Shown here in pieces: positions 42,693-51,710 of a DNA stretch of 64,000 nucleotides. The notes under the pieces are model-generated. The model did not search any database. It was not told the DNA's origin and worked only from the letters and a program-made list of their open reading frames with translations. The stretch's first letter is position 1; the number at the start of each line of letters is the position of its first letter. The DNA comes from Levilactobacillus lanxiensis (GTDB taxonomy: Bacteria; Bacillota; Bacilli; Lactobacillales; Lactobacillaceae), in the NCBI RefSeq assembly GCF_016861655.1, contig NZ_BOLN01000002.1, positions 62,001 to 126,000 of the forward strand, written 5' to 3'. The translations under genes and the position numbers were made by a program.

Positions 42693-44135
42693 TTAAGCTT
42701 TGGCGGGACGATGGAAGAGACGAACCCCGGTGATGACCGTCGCCACCAAACAAATGGCCAGCGAGACCATGAAGGCGACGCGCATCCCATCGATAAAGAT
42801 TTCCGGATGGGCTGGCAGGTAGGCCGTGACGTGGTGACCGGCGTAGTGGCCCATCGCTGAGAACAGGACGGTCGTGGCGATGGAGATACCGATGATCATC
42901 CCGAGCTCTCTGGCTAAAGCGTTGATGCCCCCGGCGATTCCCAGGTTTTGTACCGGCACAGAACTCATGACGATTGAGTTGTTGGGCGACATGAAAATCC
43001 CGTTACCCAGTCCCACCAGACCGATGAAGAACATGAAGATCCACAACGGTGTCCGAAGAGTCGCCAGCATGTACCCGACCTGGCTGATGGAAATCAGAAC
43101 CAGACCGATAAACGTTAACAGCTCCGGGCCGATTTTATCCGAGACGGCCCCGGCAATCGGCGCGACGACGACCTGCACGATGGGGAACGTCATCAGCGCG
43201 TACCCCGCGTAGTTGGCGGCCAATCCCCGGGCATTTTCCAGGTAGAACGGCGAAATCACGTTGAAGAAGAAGTTGGCTACGAAGATGAGGAAGGCACAGA
43301 GGATACTGATGCTGAAACGCTTATTGGTAAATAATTTCAAGGCCAGAATCGGGTCGGCTACCCGCAGTTCGAGTCGAACAAAGACCACGATGGCCACGAT
43401 GGCGACCGCGAACAGGCCGAGAATCAGCGGTTGAGCAAAGCCAATCTCCTGGCCGATAAAGACGCCGGCAAACAGGCTGACCATGATGAAGGCGAATAAG
43501 CTTCCCCCCGCCTTATCAATGGGCGTGTGGGTCACGGTCACGTCCTTGGGCAGGATGCGTTGGCCGATGAACCAGGCGATAATGCCGACGGGCACGTTGA
43601 TCCAGAAGATGTAGCCCCAGTGGAGGTGCGCCAGAATCAGGCCACCGATGCCGGGCCCCGCAATACTGCCCAGCGCGACGAACGAGCCAATCATCCCGAG
43701 TGCCCGGCCCCGTTCACTGAACGGGAAGACTTCGGTGATGATGCCGTTGTTGGTCGCCATGGTCATGGCCGCGCCAATCGCTTGAATCGCGCGGGCCACC
43801 AGCAGAAAGGTCAGCCCGGCACTGAAGCCACACAACAGTGACCCCAGGATAAACAGGACGGAACCCATTTTAAAAATGCGAATCTTGCCCCGGGTATCGC
43901 CGAGCTTGCCAAAGATCAGCAGGAGCGCACAGATGGCAATCAGGTAGATGGACACCACCCACTCCGCCTGGTTCATCGGGATGTGTAGGTCCTTGCTCAC
44001 GACGGGTAAGGCAATGTTGACGATACTGCCGTCCAGCGTCGACATGAAGGTAAAGAGGCAGACCGCGACGAGAATCCACCAGCGGTGTGCTTGAATCTGC
44101 GGGTCGTCCGCAAAGTTTTTCGGTTGCATGTTCAT
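42693..44135 (-). CDS. MFS multidrug transporter, DHA2 (EmrB/QacA) family
   Basis: A 480-residue protein with 14 predicted helices. Motif A-like GKLGDTRGKIRIF is at about residue 77, LDGSIVNIALP in helix 1 (motif D1 of DHA2 pumps) and the motif C region GPGIGG at about 158. A proton-driven drug exporter. It starts 4 bp inside the end of the PadR gene, so pump and regulator are co-translated and the pump is probably induced by PadR ligands. Confidence 0.92.
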   Translation of the reverse strand: MNMQPKNFADDPQIQAHRWWILVAVCLFTFMSTLDGSIVNIALPVVSKDLHIPMNQAEWVVSIYLIAICALLLIFGKLGDTRGKIRIFKMGSVLFILGSLLCGFSAGLTFLLVARAIQAIGAAMTMATNNGIITEVFPFSERGRALGMIGSFVALGSIAGPGIGGLILAHLHWGYIFWINVPVGIIAWFIGQRILPKDVTVTHTPIDKAGGSLFAFIMVSLFAGVFIGQEIGFAQPLILGLFAVAIVAIVVFVRLELRVADPILALKLFTNKRFSISILCAFLIFVANFFFNVISPFYLENARGLAANYAGYALMTFPIVQVVVAPIAGAVSDKIGPELLTFIGLVLISISQVGYMLATLRTPLWIFMFFIGLVGLGNGIFMSPNNSIVMSSVPVQNLGIAGGINALARELGMIIGISIATTVLFSAMGHYAGHHVTAYLPAHPEIFIDGMRVAFMVSLAICLVATVITGVRLFHRPAKA

Positions 44136-44668
44136 TCTCCCTTATCTAAACGCGCGAGGCGGGCGGTGATCCAGTCGGCCTGGGCCTGGGCGCGTCCTTT
44201 TTGTAGCTGATTGACCTGAAGTGCATCGGCCACGTCGGTCGGCACCATTCGCGGTCGTGTCGTCAGGTAGTCGTTCATTTCTCGCAGGTTATCTAATTGA
44301 AACTGCGTAAAGCTTTGAAAATCCTGTAACACGGTCCGTTGATCGGTCACACTTAATAAATGTAAAAAATTGCACTTGATTTGAAAGACCAGCTGAGACT
44401 GCTTGTTGACGGTCACCGGTGCCAGGATCAATGTTTGAAAATGGCTGCGGCCCTGCGAGGTGAGGGTCGCCACTTTCTTGGGTCGCTGACTGGTTTCCAC
44501 CGTGGTCAGGGTGATGTCCCCCGCCTGGCTGAGCCGCTCGAGTAAGGGGTACAGGACGCCATAGCTGACGGTCTGTTCCTGCCCCACCACTGACTTGAGC
44601 GCCTGACGTAGTTGATACCCCGCCATCTCTTGGTCCATGAGTTGGCCGAGCACAAATAATTCGTACAA
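44132..44668 (-). CDS. PadR-family transcriptional regulator
   Basis: A 178-residue protein with an N-terminal PadR winged helix (YELFVLGQLMDQEMAGYQLRQAL, VSYGVLYPLLERL) and a helical dimerisation C-terminus. I choose TTG 44668 with AAAGGAAG eight bases upstream, giving the usual family start. An in-frame ATG at 44719 lies within the promoter/operator and would start translation in the -10 region. Controls the adjacent MDR pump. Confidence 0.85.
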   Translation of the reverse strand: MYELFVLGQLMDQEMAGYQLRQALKSVVGQEQTVSYGVLYPLLERLSQAGDITLTTVETSQRPKKVATLTSQGRSHFQTLILAPVTVNKQSQLVFQIKCNFLHLLSVTDQRTVLQDFQSFTQFQLDNLREMNDYLTTRPRMVPTDVADALQVNQLQKGRAQAQADWITARLARLDKGE

Positions 44669-44700
44669 AGGGGTCGCTTCCTTTCCGCTGACTAAGTATA

Positions 44701-44719
44701 GTATATCTGGCAGATACAT
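44701..44719. promoter_or_regulatory. PadR operator
   Basis: The dyad TATCTG-G-CAGATA overlaps a minus-strand TATACT -10 box, with flanking GTAT/ATAC symmetry. Fits autorepression. Confidence 0.6.
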
Positions 44720-44764
44720 TCAACGGTGGTTTATGACAAATCTGTCACAAAGCGCTTAACCACC

Positions 44765-44799
44765 TAAAAAGGCCCAAGGCAATCCGCCCTGGACCTGCT
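44765..44799 (-). terminator. Terminator of the MerR gene
   Basis: On the minus strand AGGTCCAGGGC...GCCTTGGGCCT followed by TTTTT. Confidence 0.65.
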
Positions 44800-44825
44800 T
44801 ACTGTTACAAAATTGTGACACCACG

Positions 44826-45299
44826 CTACTCGGCTTCGGCCCGCGTCATCTGCTGGGCCTCCGCGTTCGGTAAGAGCTTGTAAGTGATGGGCCCATCGCC
44901 ATCCGGCACTAGAGCCATCAGCGTTTGCTCGGCATCAAAGGCTCCGAGATTAATGGCCAGTTGGTCATCGACCTTGGCGAACCCCTGTAGTCCGCTTGAA
45001 ATGAAATGGTGAATGTACGCCATTCGGTTTTGGCGGGCATCAGCCTTCTGGGCTGCCGCCGCTAACGTGAACCCCTCGTCCATGAAATACTTAATCAGTG
45101 ACACCTGAATGAAGGTCTTAAACGTGTAGACCCGGGCCTGCTGGCCATCCGTACGTTCCTGTGAGCTGATCAGTTCCTTCTTCTCCCAGTACCGGAGCTG
45201 CCGGGCAGAAACGTCCGTCATTGAAGCCAACTCCCCGATACGGAAAACTAACCGACGAACATCAAAGAAATGCCGGGCTTCGTTCGTAAATTGTGCCAT
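44826..45299 (-). CDS. MerR-family regulator
   Basis: A 157-residue protein with an N-terminal MerR HTH (FRIGELASMTDVSARQLRYWEKKELI at about 19-44), a helical linker and a C-terminal region without Cys. No metal-binding role is therefore likely; the ligand is unknown. The promoter side carries the dyad GTAAACT-AAGTTAC near 45327-45340, typical of MerR sites in elongated promoters. Monocistronic. Confidence 0.88.
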   Translation of the reverse strand: MAQFTNEARHFFDVRRLVFRIGELASMTDVSARQLRYWEKKELISSQERTDGQQARVYTFKTFIQVSLIKYFMDEGFTLAAAAQKADARQNRMAYIHHFISSGLQGFAKVDDQLAINLGAFDAEQTLMALVPDGDGPITYKLLPNAEAQQMTRAEAE

Positions 45300-45507
45300 G
45301 TGTGCTTCTCCTCCCCTTGACGCTTATGTAAACTAAGTTACCAATTATGTTAGATAATAGCAAATTCCGCACCCCAATTACAACTTTCTGGTTAAAAGTA
45401 ATGTTTTGTTTAAGACATTTAACAGCCCTGCAACTGGCTTGTTACATGTTTGTCATATTACATTGGTATCCTTGTACTTGTAAAATTCATGAGGGGTGTT
45501 TATTAGG

Positions 45508-46017
45508 ATGAAGAAATTTATTAAAACAATTGCAGCAAGCGCATTGGTTTTCGTTGGATTCTTTGCTTTTAACGCCGGTTCTACGACGTCTGCTTCAGCC
45601 GCTACTAAGAGCGACTTCACGTCTATCTACAAGGTTGCCAAGGCTCACTTAGGTGCTAGTTACGTTTACGGTGCCACTGGCCCAACTGCCTTTGATTGCT
45701 CTGGCTTTACGGGTTACATTTACAAGAAGGGTGCTAGCGTAACATTGCCACGGACTGCACAAGCCCAATACAATGCTTACAAGCACGTCAGCTACAAGAA
45801 CATCAAGAAGGGTGATTTGGTCTTCTTTGGTGGTAGTGCCTACTCTATCTCCCACGTTGGGATGTACATTGGTAAGGGTAAGATGATCGATGCCCAAAAC
45901 CGCGGTGTCGTTCGCGAAGCCGTTCATGCTCCATGGTGGCACGCTGTTGGTTACGCTCGGGTAACGACTGCTGATAACAGCAACAACGCTACTTCTAGTG
46001 CAACTGATGCTGATTAA
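45508..46017 (+). CDS. Secreted NlpC/P60 endopeptidase
   Basis: A 169-residue exported protein. The signal peptide (about 1-33) ends in ASA. A compact NlpC/P60 domain has the catalytic Cys in FDCSGF at about residue 66 and His in ISHVGMYIG at about 115; the third residue is probably the His in WWHAVG. It cleaves peptidoglycan stem peptides. The start ATG 45508 follows GAGGGG; an in-frame ATG four codons earlier is less likely. TTGTCA/TGTACT near 45450-45480 is a plausible promoter. Confidence 0.9.
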   Translation: MKKFIKTIAASALVFVGFFAFNAGSTTSASAATKSDFTSIYKVAKAHLGASYVYGATGPTAFDCSGFTGYIYKKGASVTLPRTAQAQYNAYKHVSYKNIKKGDLVFFGGSAYSISHVGMYIGKGKMIDAQNRGVVREAVHAPWWHAVGYARVTTADNSNNATSSATDAD

Positions 46018-46076
46018 TTCCTAAAACCTAACGTTCAGTACTCTCCTCATGAATTCAACTGAACGAATTAAATTCG

Positions 46077-46119
46077 ACACGTTACGCGTTGGCAATTGGC
46101 CGGCGGTAACGTGTTTTTT
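46077..46119 (+). terminator. Terminator after NlpC/P60
   Basis: ACACGTTAC...GTAACGTGT followed by TTTTT. Confidence 0.8.
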
Positions 46120-46222
46120 GTTTTTAAGTTGCCCCGTGTTGCTTGCTTTTCCTTCATTAAATAGGCATAACACTTACGAGATGATATCAGCCATTCGGGG
46201 TGAATCATCTTGATTTACTCCC

Positions 46223-46270
46223 GGCTCATGCTCTCATCCATTTGGGATGAAGCATGGGCCATTTTTCTTT
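46223..46270 (+). terminator. Second terminator-like hairpin
   Basis: GGCTCATGCT..CATCC/GGATG..AGCATGGGCC followed by ATTTTTCTTT. Its gene is unclear; it may end a small RNA or readthrough from NlpC/P60. Confidence 0.6.
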
Positions 46271-46525
46271 ATTAACAGCTTTCCCCCTACTCTATAGTAG
46301 AAATTGAATCCCTCAACACGCACTGCCAACCTATATGCCCTTTCCACCTCCCTAAATTCCTCGGCCTTCACGTCAAAACACGTGAGGGCTAATTTTTACC
46401 CCTAGATAAGTGAACCACGACTCTCTTCCCCTTTCAACTGCCCCCTTGGCATCAGACAAAGGTATCCTCCGGAAAAAAGAAGAAGCAGCAAATTAGCTAC
46501 TAATTCATATCTGGAGGTCTTACGA
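46271..46525. other. Leader region of the Rep gene
   Basis: Contains a GGCCTTCACGT/ACACGTGAGGGC-type hairpin with a T-run (46361-46398) and no recognised ORF. It might hold the promoter or a double-strand origin for the Rep protein; not provable by eye. Confidence 0.35.
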
Positions 46526-46627
46526 ATGTCAGACTTAACAAAGCAACACCTAACAACCGTTCCATTAGACTTGATTAACATCAAACTTTCCACCGGTGCC
46601 CTAACTTGGGGAGGTGGCTACCTTGAC
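46526..46627 (+). CDS. Small ORF translationally coupled to Rep
   Basis: A 33-residue ORF starting MSDLTKQHLTTVPLDLINIK at ATG 46526 with TGGAGG. Its end (LTWGGGYLD) carries the GGGAGG ribosome site of Rep, and its stop overlaps the Rep TTG start (TTGACTGA). Bases 46569-46588 recur exactly at 51711-51730. Possibly a leader peptide or copy-control protein; not recognised. Confidence 0.55.
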
Positions 46628-47522
46628 TGAGTCCAAGACGATTCGTGCCATTCATCCCGTCGAAGCCATCGCCGCGCATGCCCGGGTCAAGGTCACCCGC
46701 ATGCAGCAGATCACCGAGATTCAGTACAGCCAGCACCGCAATACCTGTGCGACCATTCGCCGGCTGAACAAGACCAAGTACGTGGTGCTCAGTACCGGTG
46801 AACTCAAAGCGTACGTGCGTAACGACAACCGCGCCCAGAATCTGGCGTCACTCAAGGCCAGTCTCAAACGCCTGCGTCGCCTCATCAACAACAATTTCTC
46901 CGGCGAACCAGACGAATTCTTCGTGACCCTGACGTACGCAGCGGACGTGACCGACCCCAAGCAGATTAGCCAGGACTTCGACCGCTTTATCAAGCGTCTC
47001 CGCCGGCGGTTTGCGACCTTCGATTACATCAAGATTGCGGAACCCCAGGGACGCCTGAAGTCAGGCCGGGCTGTCTGGCATTACCATTGCCTGTTCAAGG
47101 GTATCCCCTACCTCGACCCCACTGACCTGGCCGAACTCTGGGGTCACGGCTACGTTAAGAGCAAGGCGCTCCAGGACGTGGACGACATTGGCCGTTACCT
47201 CACCAGTTACCTGACGGATATCCCACTGAAAGACCTCAGTCGTGTCGCCGACTTTACTGGCAACCTCCCCATCGTGACTAAGACTGTGAACGGTCACGAC
47301 AAACAACTGGTCAAGCGGGGCCGGCTTCAGTACTACCCGTCTGGCATGAATTTTTACAGCTCATCCCGCGGAATCAAGGCCCCGACCAGTCAGTACATGG
47401 CCTACGATGAGGCTAAGAAAACGCCCCTAGGCAAGCTGACCAGTGCCAGCGAGGTCGTCATCGAATCCGGTGATTTCCATAACAAAGTCATTACGGAGGA
47501 GTACAACGCCCGGCGCCACTAA
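46623..47522 (+). CDS. HUH-type replication-initiator/relaxase-like protein
   Basis: A 299-residue protein with the three motifs of rolling-circle Rep proteins in order: FVTLTYA (about 100-106), the metal-binding HxH in WHYHCLF (about 153-158) and a Tyr motif GRYLTSYLT (about 190-198). It resembles phage/plasmid G2P-like initiators rather than Y1 transposases of IS200/IS605. The start is TTG 46623, spaced 8 bp from GGGAGG; the in-frame GTG 46614 overlaps that site. No plasmid backbone is nearby, so it is a chromosomally resident replicon remnant or mobile-element gene. Confidence 0.75.
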   Translation: MTESKTIRAIHPVEAIAAHARVKVTRMQQITEIQYSQHRNTCATIRRLNKTKYVVLSTGELKAYVRNDNRAQNLASLKASLKRLRRLINNNFSGEPDEFFVTLTYAADVTDPKQISQDFDRFIKRLRRRFATFDYIKIAEPQGRLKSGRAVWHYHCLFKGIPYLDPTDLAELWGHGYVKSKALQDVDDIGRYLTSYLTDIPLKDLSRVADFTGNLPIVTKTVNGHDKQLVKRGRLQYYPSGMNFYSSSRGIKAPTSQYMAYDEAKKTPLGKLTSASEVVIESGDFHNKVITEEYNARRH

Positions 47523-47538
47523 GCGCCGGTCCACTAGC

Positions 47539-47570
47539 AGATTGTCAGAACCCTTGACAGTCTGTTTTTG
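47539..47570 (+). terminator. Terminator of the Rep gene
   Basis: CAGATTGTCA/TTGACAGTCTG followed by TTTTT, 17 bp after the Rep stop and directly against the 3' end of the convergent surface-protein gene. Confidence 0.75.
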
Positions 47571-47572
47571 CG

Positions 47573-48817
47573 TTAGGTTGCCCCAACTGGCAGATCAGCA
47601 AGGCCCTTGAACTGGTGAGTCGAATTAACGTCAGCTACTGAATTATGCGAAAAGTTCGTGACGGCGGAAATCTTGGTTACCGTGAACCGCTTAGGGAGGG
47701 TATCTGTGATGTAAGCCCCCTTCTTCGCTGAGACCGTGGCGTTAACGTTGTAAACCATGGTATCGTCCTTATCTTTCAACGTGTTGGCCGTAGAGGTCTT
47801 GCCGTTGTAGATAATGGACTTGGAGATGGTAGATTTTGGCTTTGGAAAAGACTTCGCACCTGTGAAAACATACTCGTTATTTCCAGAGCCATGCCCCTTG
47901 ATAGTTAGGTCAATCGTTTTTGCGCCATCGGCCTTGTATTCGACAATTGCCCCAGAGTAATGAATATCTGGGTTAAGGTCTCGACTACCTACATCGGCCC
48001 AAATAGTATGAAGGTGGTTAGGATAATCAGTACCCTTCTTTTCTGGTACTACCATACCATAGCCACCATTGGGTCTTTTTGCCAATGGATCCCAGCCTTT
48101 ACCCCCAATTTTACTGGTAGAGGGCTGAAGATTACTAGGAAATGCTAACCCGTTTTTAACCTGAAATAAATCATTCTCTGCTTTATCGGTATCAATCCAA
48201 GAATACCGCGGATGAGTATCTGTCCAAGGGTGCCAAGAAGATGGATGCGTATTAGATTTGATAGATTGGTCAAACGAAGTTGCCAAAATTGGCTTAGAAT
48301 CTGTGTTACCCAGTTTAGCTGGTTCCAAATCAGTATAAGCTAAACCAATAACATCATTGTCCCACTTAACTACCCCGCCAGAATGGTAATGGAATGAAAT
48401 TTCAACATTAGCAGTTTCACTACCACCGCTAAACATGTTAAAAGACACCCCATGCTCAGATTTATACCCCATGCCAGAAGAACCACTATGACTTTTTACT
48501 TTTACCCACATGTCAATTTGTTTCTTAGTTCCAGGGTATACACCTAGCTTTTCGTATTTAATTGTCATCCCATTTTTAGGTACCCAGGCGTGCATGCCAT
48601 CTTTACCCCAAGAAGCTGAACCTAAAGAAGCACCTTGACCAGATACGCTGTAAGAAGACTTAACTCCATCGTTCCAATGCGGAGACCATGTAGTATCACC
48701 AGCTGCTTGCCACGTAGCTGCATGAGCAATGGTAGAAGAAGTGTTTAGAGTTACCCCTAATGTTGTTAATGCCATAAATGATAGCAAAGAATATTTGAAA
48801 CTCTTAGATATTTTCAT
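47573..48817 (-). CDS. Secreted isopeptide-domain surface protein, 3'-truncated
   Basis: A 414-residue exported protein (signal peptide about 1-33, cleavage near AHA). The long N-terminal beta-rich region is adhesin-like. Residues about 325-405 (KSTISKSIIYNGKTS...ITDTLPKRFTV) match an isopeptide-forming fimbrial/DUF11-like domain. Against its paralogue at 51822 identity is almost complete in this domain up to NSTH, after which it ends in unrelated LADLPVGAT beside the Rep terminator. This is a sign of truncation by the Rep segment. No wall anchor. It starts at ATG 48817 with GGGGTG, 14 bp after the LPxTG gene. Confidence 0.75.
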   Translation of the reverse strand: MKISKSFKYSLLSFMALTTLGVTLNTSSTIAHAATWQAAGDTTWSPHWNDGVKSSYSVSGQGASLGSASWGKDGMHAWVPKNGMTIKYEKLGVYPGTKKQIDMWVKVKSHSGSSGMGYKSEHGVSFNMFSGGSETANVEISFHYHSGGVVKWDNDVIGLAYTDLEPAKLGNTDSKPILATSFDQSIKSNTHPSSWHPWTDTHPRYSWIDTDKAENDLFQVKNGLAFPSNLQPSTSKIGGKGWDPLAKRPNGGYGMVVPEKKGTDYPNHLHTIWADVGSRDLNPDIHYSGAIVEYKADGAKTIDLTIKGHGSGNNEYVFTGAKSFPKPKSTISKSIIYNGKTSTANTLKDKDDTMVYNVNATVSAKKGAYITDTLPKRFTVTKISAVTNFSHNSVADVNSTHQFKGLADLPVGAT

Positions 48818-48831
48818 GTTAAGGTTCACCC

Positions 48832-49689
48832 CTATTCGTTATTTACATGTGTACGTTGACGCAACCATAATACTAATGCCGTACCCCCGAGACCCAGGAT
48901 GCCAAGGAGTCCAATGGTAGCGAGTAAGACCGTTTGATTGCTGTCTTCTCCGGTACCAGGTAGGTTACCCTTCTTGGATTGGGACTTTGCATCGGGTGTC
49001 GTACGAGATGTATTACTGGAACCTGTGATTGAACCAGCATTACCCGGGGCATTCACTGATTCCTTACTAAACTCACTGGTACTATGACTGTTGGGTTTAG
49101 TAGAAGATGAATTTACAGTGGAAGAACCTGAGTTACCATTGGAATCAGTGTTGCTATCAGTGGAATGGCTACCACTGTTTTCGTCTTGGGCTGTGGATTC
49201 TTCGTATTCGTGGGCATCTTGGGTATCTTTGATTGGATCGGAACTACTTGAATTAGAATTAGACGAACCAATACCCGGTTCTTCAGCGGTGGCAACATTG
49301 TCTCCCATGTCATCTGCGTCAGATTCACTAGTACTTTCATCCTTTTTACCCACTAGACTGCCTTTTGAATCGTAGACACCATAATCCTCACTAAGAACTT
49401 TGTTAGCCTGTTTATAAGATTCCTGGTCACCCGAGTTATAAGCGTCAGTAGCCATAGACTGGTCACTTACAATAACATCCCGTGCGATGCCAGTAACGTC
49501 CTTATTGGCCAAGATAATTTTACCCTTCGCTATATACCCTGCTAAAGTCTGCTTAGCCGTCTCACTGGCCGCATAAGCAATCGTGGGTATATGCACCGCG
49601 TTAGTAGCCATCAGCGTACCCCCAAGTGAAAAAGACGCTAAGCCAACTACGGCTAACGTGGTAAATTTCCGCCTACATGTATCTGCCAT
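48832..49689 (-). CDS. LPxTG-anchored Ser/Asp-rich surface protein (cassette 1)
   Basis: A 285-residue precursor: signal peptide (cleavage near AYA, about residue 40), a helical head of about 60 residues, a long Ser/Thr/Asn/Asp-rich stalk, then LPGTG at about residue 247, a hydrophobic helix and an Arg-rich tail for sortase A attachment. The last hundred residues are nearly identical to the protein at 53264; the heads differ. Probably displays or scaffolds the co-transcribed isopeptide protein. ATG 49689 has GAGG. Confidence 0.85.
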   Translation of the reverse strand: MADTCRRKFTTLAVVGLASFSLGGTLMATNAVHIPTIAYAASETAKQTLAGYIAKGKIILANKDVTGIARDVIVSDQSMATDAYNSGDQESYKQANKVLSEDYGVYDSKGSLVGKKDESTSESDADDMGDNVATAEEPGIGSSNSNSSSSDPIKDTQDAHEYEESTAQDENSGSHSTDSNTDSNGNSGSSTVNSSSTKPNSHSTSEFSKESVNAPGNAGSITGSSNTSRTTPDAKSQSKKGNLPGTGEDSNQTVLLATIGLLGILGLGGTALVLWLRQRTHVNNE

Positions 49690-49850
49690 ACCTTTCAACC
49701 TCTTTCTATATGAGTTATGTACTCGTTATTATTCTTGCATACAGAAATTACTTCTTGGTCTACAGAACCTCGAGGGGATTAACAGGAATAATGTATAAAG
49801 GGTCTCAAGATAGTATATAGGGTCGTTTAGTCTATAATTAGAAATACAAT

Positions 49851-49886
49851 AAAAATGCCACCCCTCAAAAGAGAATTGGCATTTTT
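49851..49886 (-). terminator. Terminator of the cassette 1 SH3-like gene
   Basis: AAAAATGCCA...TGGCATTTTT. On the minus strand it follows the stop at 49905. Confidence 0.8.
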
Positions 49887-49904
49887 AGATAGTCTTAGCT
49901 TTTA

Positions 49905-50669
49905 TTAGCATTCAGCTTTGCTAATGGTTTTATTAACACTTTTAATTCGTTCCTTAATGATACTATTATACCCAGATCCGTTAACGTCGCCAGACTTCAT
50001 CTGCCCATACAATTGCCCCGCAGCCGAATAAGAATCGAAAGCATACTCGTAACCAATATTCTTGTCCCAAGCATGGGGATGTTTTGCTAAAATAGTTGCT
50101 AACTTATTTAAAGCATCACGAAGCTTGCCTACATTCTTCATTCCCCGATAATTGGTATTAGAAACTGCGTCTGAGGTCAAATTAAAACTATCCTGAGTAT
50201 TACTACCTTTAATCTTTGTATAAGTAGTCTTACTTGCAATTTTTGTGTTAGTCGTTGGTGCAATGACCGTCTTGTTAGATACCTTGGTCACTTTCCCCTG
50301 CTTGCCCTTTAAATTGCCTGCCCAAATCCAACCTTTAACTGAGCCTTTGACGTTCTTGACATAACGGTAAGTGGCCGTCTTGCCAGTAGACTTCTTGACA
50401 CGAACACTTTCAGTCGAATAAAAGGTCTTAGTATTCTTAGAAGTTACGTGCTTAGTCAGATAACGACTGGAATAAAGCGTGACCCCTTGCTTGGGATGAG
50501 CCTTCTTGAAAGCAGTCTTCTTGTAGTGAGTGTTCTTCGTAATCTTAGTTACCCGAGCGCCCGTAGTCTTAACGGCCTTGGCTGACGCGTCGACCGTCGT
50601 GACAGCACCGCCCACAAACAAAGCGACGGACAAAGCAGAAATGGCTTTGATCAACTGAGTCTTTTGCAT
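49905..50669 (-). CDS. Secreted protein with SH3/GW-like region (cassette 1)
   Basis: A 254-residue exported protein (signal peptide about 1-29). Residues about 35-145 are a Lys/Thr-rich SH3/GW-like segment (RVTKITKNTHYKK, TFYSTESVRVKK, GSVKGWIW) common in lactobacillus wall-associated proteins. The C-terminal helical part is specific to this pair of paralogues and differs from the one at 54324. ATG 50669 has GGAGG; an upstream TTG overlaps that site. Function unknown, wall association likely. Confidence 0.75.
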   Translation of the reverse strand: MQKTQLIKAISALSVALFVGGAVTTVDASAKAVKTTGARVTKITKNTHYKKTAFKKAHPKQGVTLYSSRYLTKHVTSKNTKTFYSTESVRVKKSTGKTATYRYVKNVKGSVKGWIWAGNLKGKQGKVTKVSNKTVIAPTTNTKIASKTTYTKIKGSNTQDSFNLTSDAVSNTNYRGMKNVGKLRDALNKLATILAKHPHAWDKNIGYEYAFDSYSAAGQLYGQMKSGDVNGSGYNSIIKERIKSVNKTISKAEC

Positions 50670-50812
50670 AATAAATTCCTCCAAATTCTAGAAAATCATT
50701 TCGACATCGATTAGTCTCGGTGAACAACTGAGTACAGTTGCGTTTTAAGCTCTCTGACGTATACTGTCGTCAGTTCCATGGTTAGTCATGACTAATTGGT
50801 CGTTTCGCTTAA

Positions 50813-50853
50813 CTCTAGTTTAAAAGCGCCGTTCCGGCGCTTTTAAACTAGAG
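50813..50853. repeat. Perfect 19-bp palindrome upstream of cassette 1
   Basis: Arms CTCTAGTTTAAAAGCGCCG and its exact complement, loop TTC, no T-run. A near copy occurs at 55294-55334 in the same place relative to the paralogous gene, with a compensatory pair change (G-C to T-A at arm position 6). Confidence 0.85.
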
Positions 50854-51149
50854 CCACGGAGAAGAACCTGCGGCAATTGATATACTCAGCGTTCACTTCA
50901 AAAAAACAGAAACCTATCTTTATGTAATGTCTTCACCAATACAGGTACTACATCTACCTTTTCTAAAAAAATAACGTCACAGACAATTGCCACATCTCAC
51001 AGATTCCAGCAATCGTAGTTCACAAGCTTAATTTTACTTCTCTAAAATAGCAAAATCAACACACAGATTCTCTATTTCAACATAATACCGTATTTTAAAT
51101 AGATAATTATGTATGATTCATTGTGAAAATAGAGAATGGAGGAACCACT
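50854..51149. promoter_or_regulatory. XRE control region
   Basis: Holds inverted sites ATTCTCTATTTC (51067-51078) and GAAAATAGAGAAT (51125-51137) flanking a TAATTA -10-like box, plus TTCTCTAAAATAG (51038-51050). They suggest binding by the XRE protein encoded at 51150. Confidence 0.55.
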
Positions 51150-51521
51150 ATGAGTAAAACATTGCCAGAAAGAATCACTGATCTACGAGAGGCCAAGGGT
51201 ATCACCCAAGGACAACTAGCTACCGAGCTCAACTTGGACAAATCAAGTATGAGTCGTATCGAGAAGGGGACTCGAAAAATCTCGACCGAGGAGTTCCTGA
51301 AGATTGTCGATTTCTTTAAAATCCCCGCCGATTATGCTCTGGGACGAACAGATGACATGACTGAACCGAAATTTATCAAGGATGACCTAACGACCATAAA
51401 GGTTGACGACCTGCCCTATTACTATCGCGCTGCTATCGACGGCTACGCTAAATTCCAACGCGCACGTTATCAAGAGCGTCTGAAAGATGGCAAATTTGAT
51501 CCCACCAATCCATCTGAGTAA
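51150..51521 (+). CDS. XRE-family repressor-like regulator
   Basis: A 123-residue protein with a Cro/C1 HTH (ITDLREAKGITQGQLATELNLDKSSMSRIEKGTRKIS) in the first half and a helical C-terminus. ATG 51150 follows GGAGG. It is divergent from cassette 1 and probably represses it and itself through TCTCTA/TAGAGA sites. A decayed relative sits at the matching place beyond cassette 2 (56194-56325). Confidence 0.88.
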   Translation: MSKTLPERITDLREAKGITQGQLATELNLDKSSMSRIEKGTRKISTEEFLKIVDFFKIPADYALGRTDDMTEPKFIKDDLTTIKVDDLPYYYRAAIDGYAKFQRARYQERLKDGKFDPTNPSE

Positions 51522-51546
51522 ATCGTTTTGAGTTAGTCACACACCC

Positions 51547-51646
51547 ACCACCTCCCCATTCACTTGAGGAGGTGGCTCATTTAGTATCATTAATTATTCC
51601 AATTGCAAGGGACCTTGGGCAACGATGGCTGTTCAAGGTCCCTTTC
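51547..51646 (+). terminator. Two terminator hairpins after the XRE gene
   Basis: CCACCTCC/GGAGGTGG with CTCATTT (51549-51580) and AAGGGACCTTG/CAAGGTCCCTTTCT (51608-51646). Confidence 0.7.
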
Positions 51647-51710
51647 TGTCTAGTATTGTGATAAGCCAGTCCCCGTGACCACCACGGTCAAATCAGCGCT
51701 CTTCTACTTA

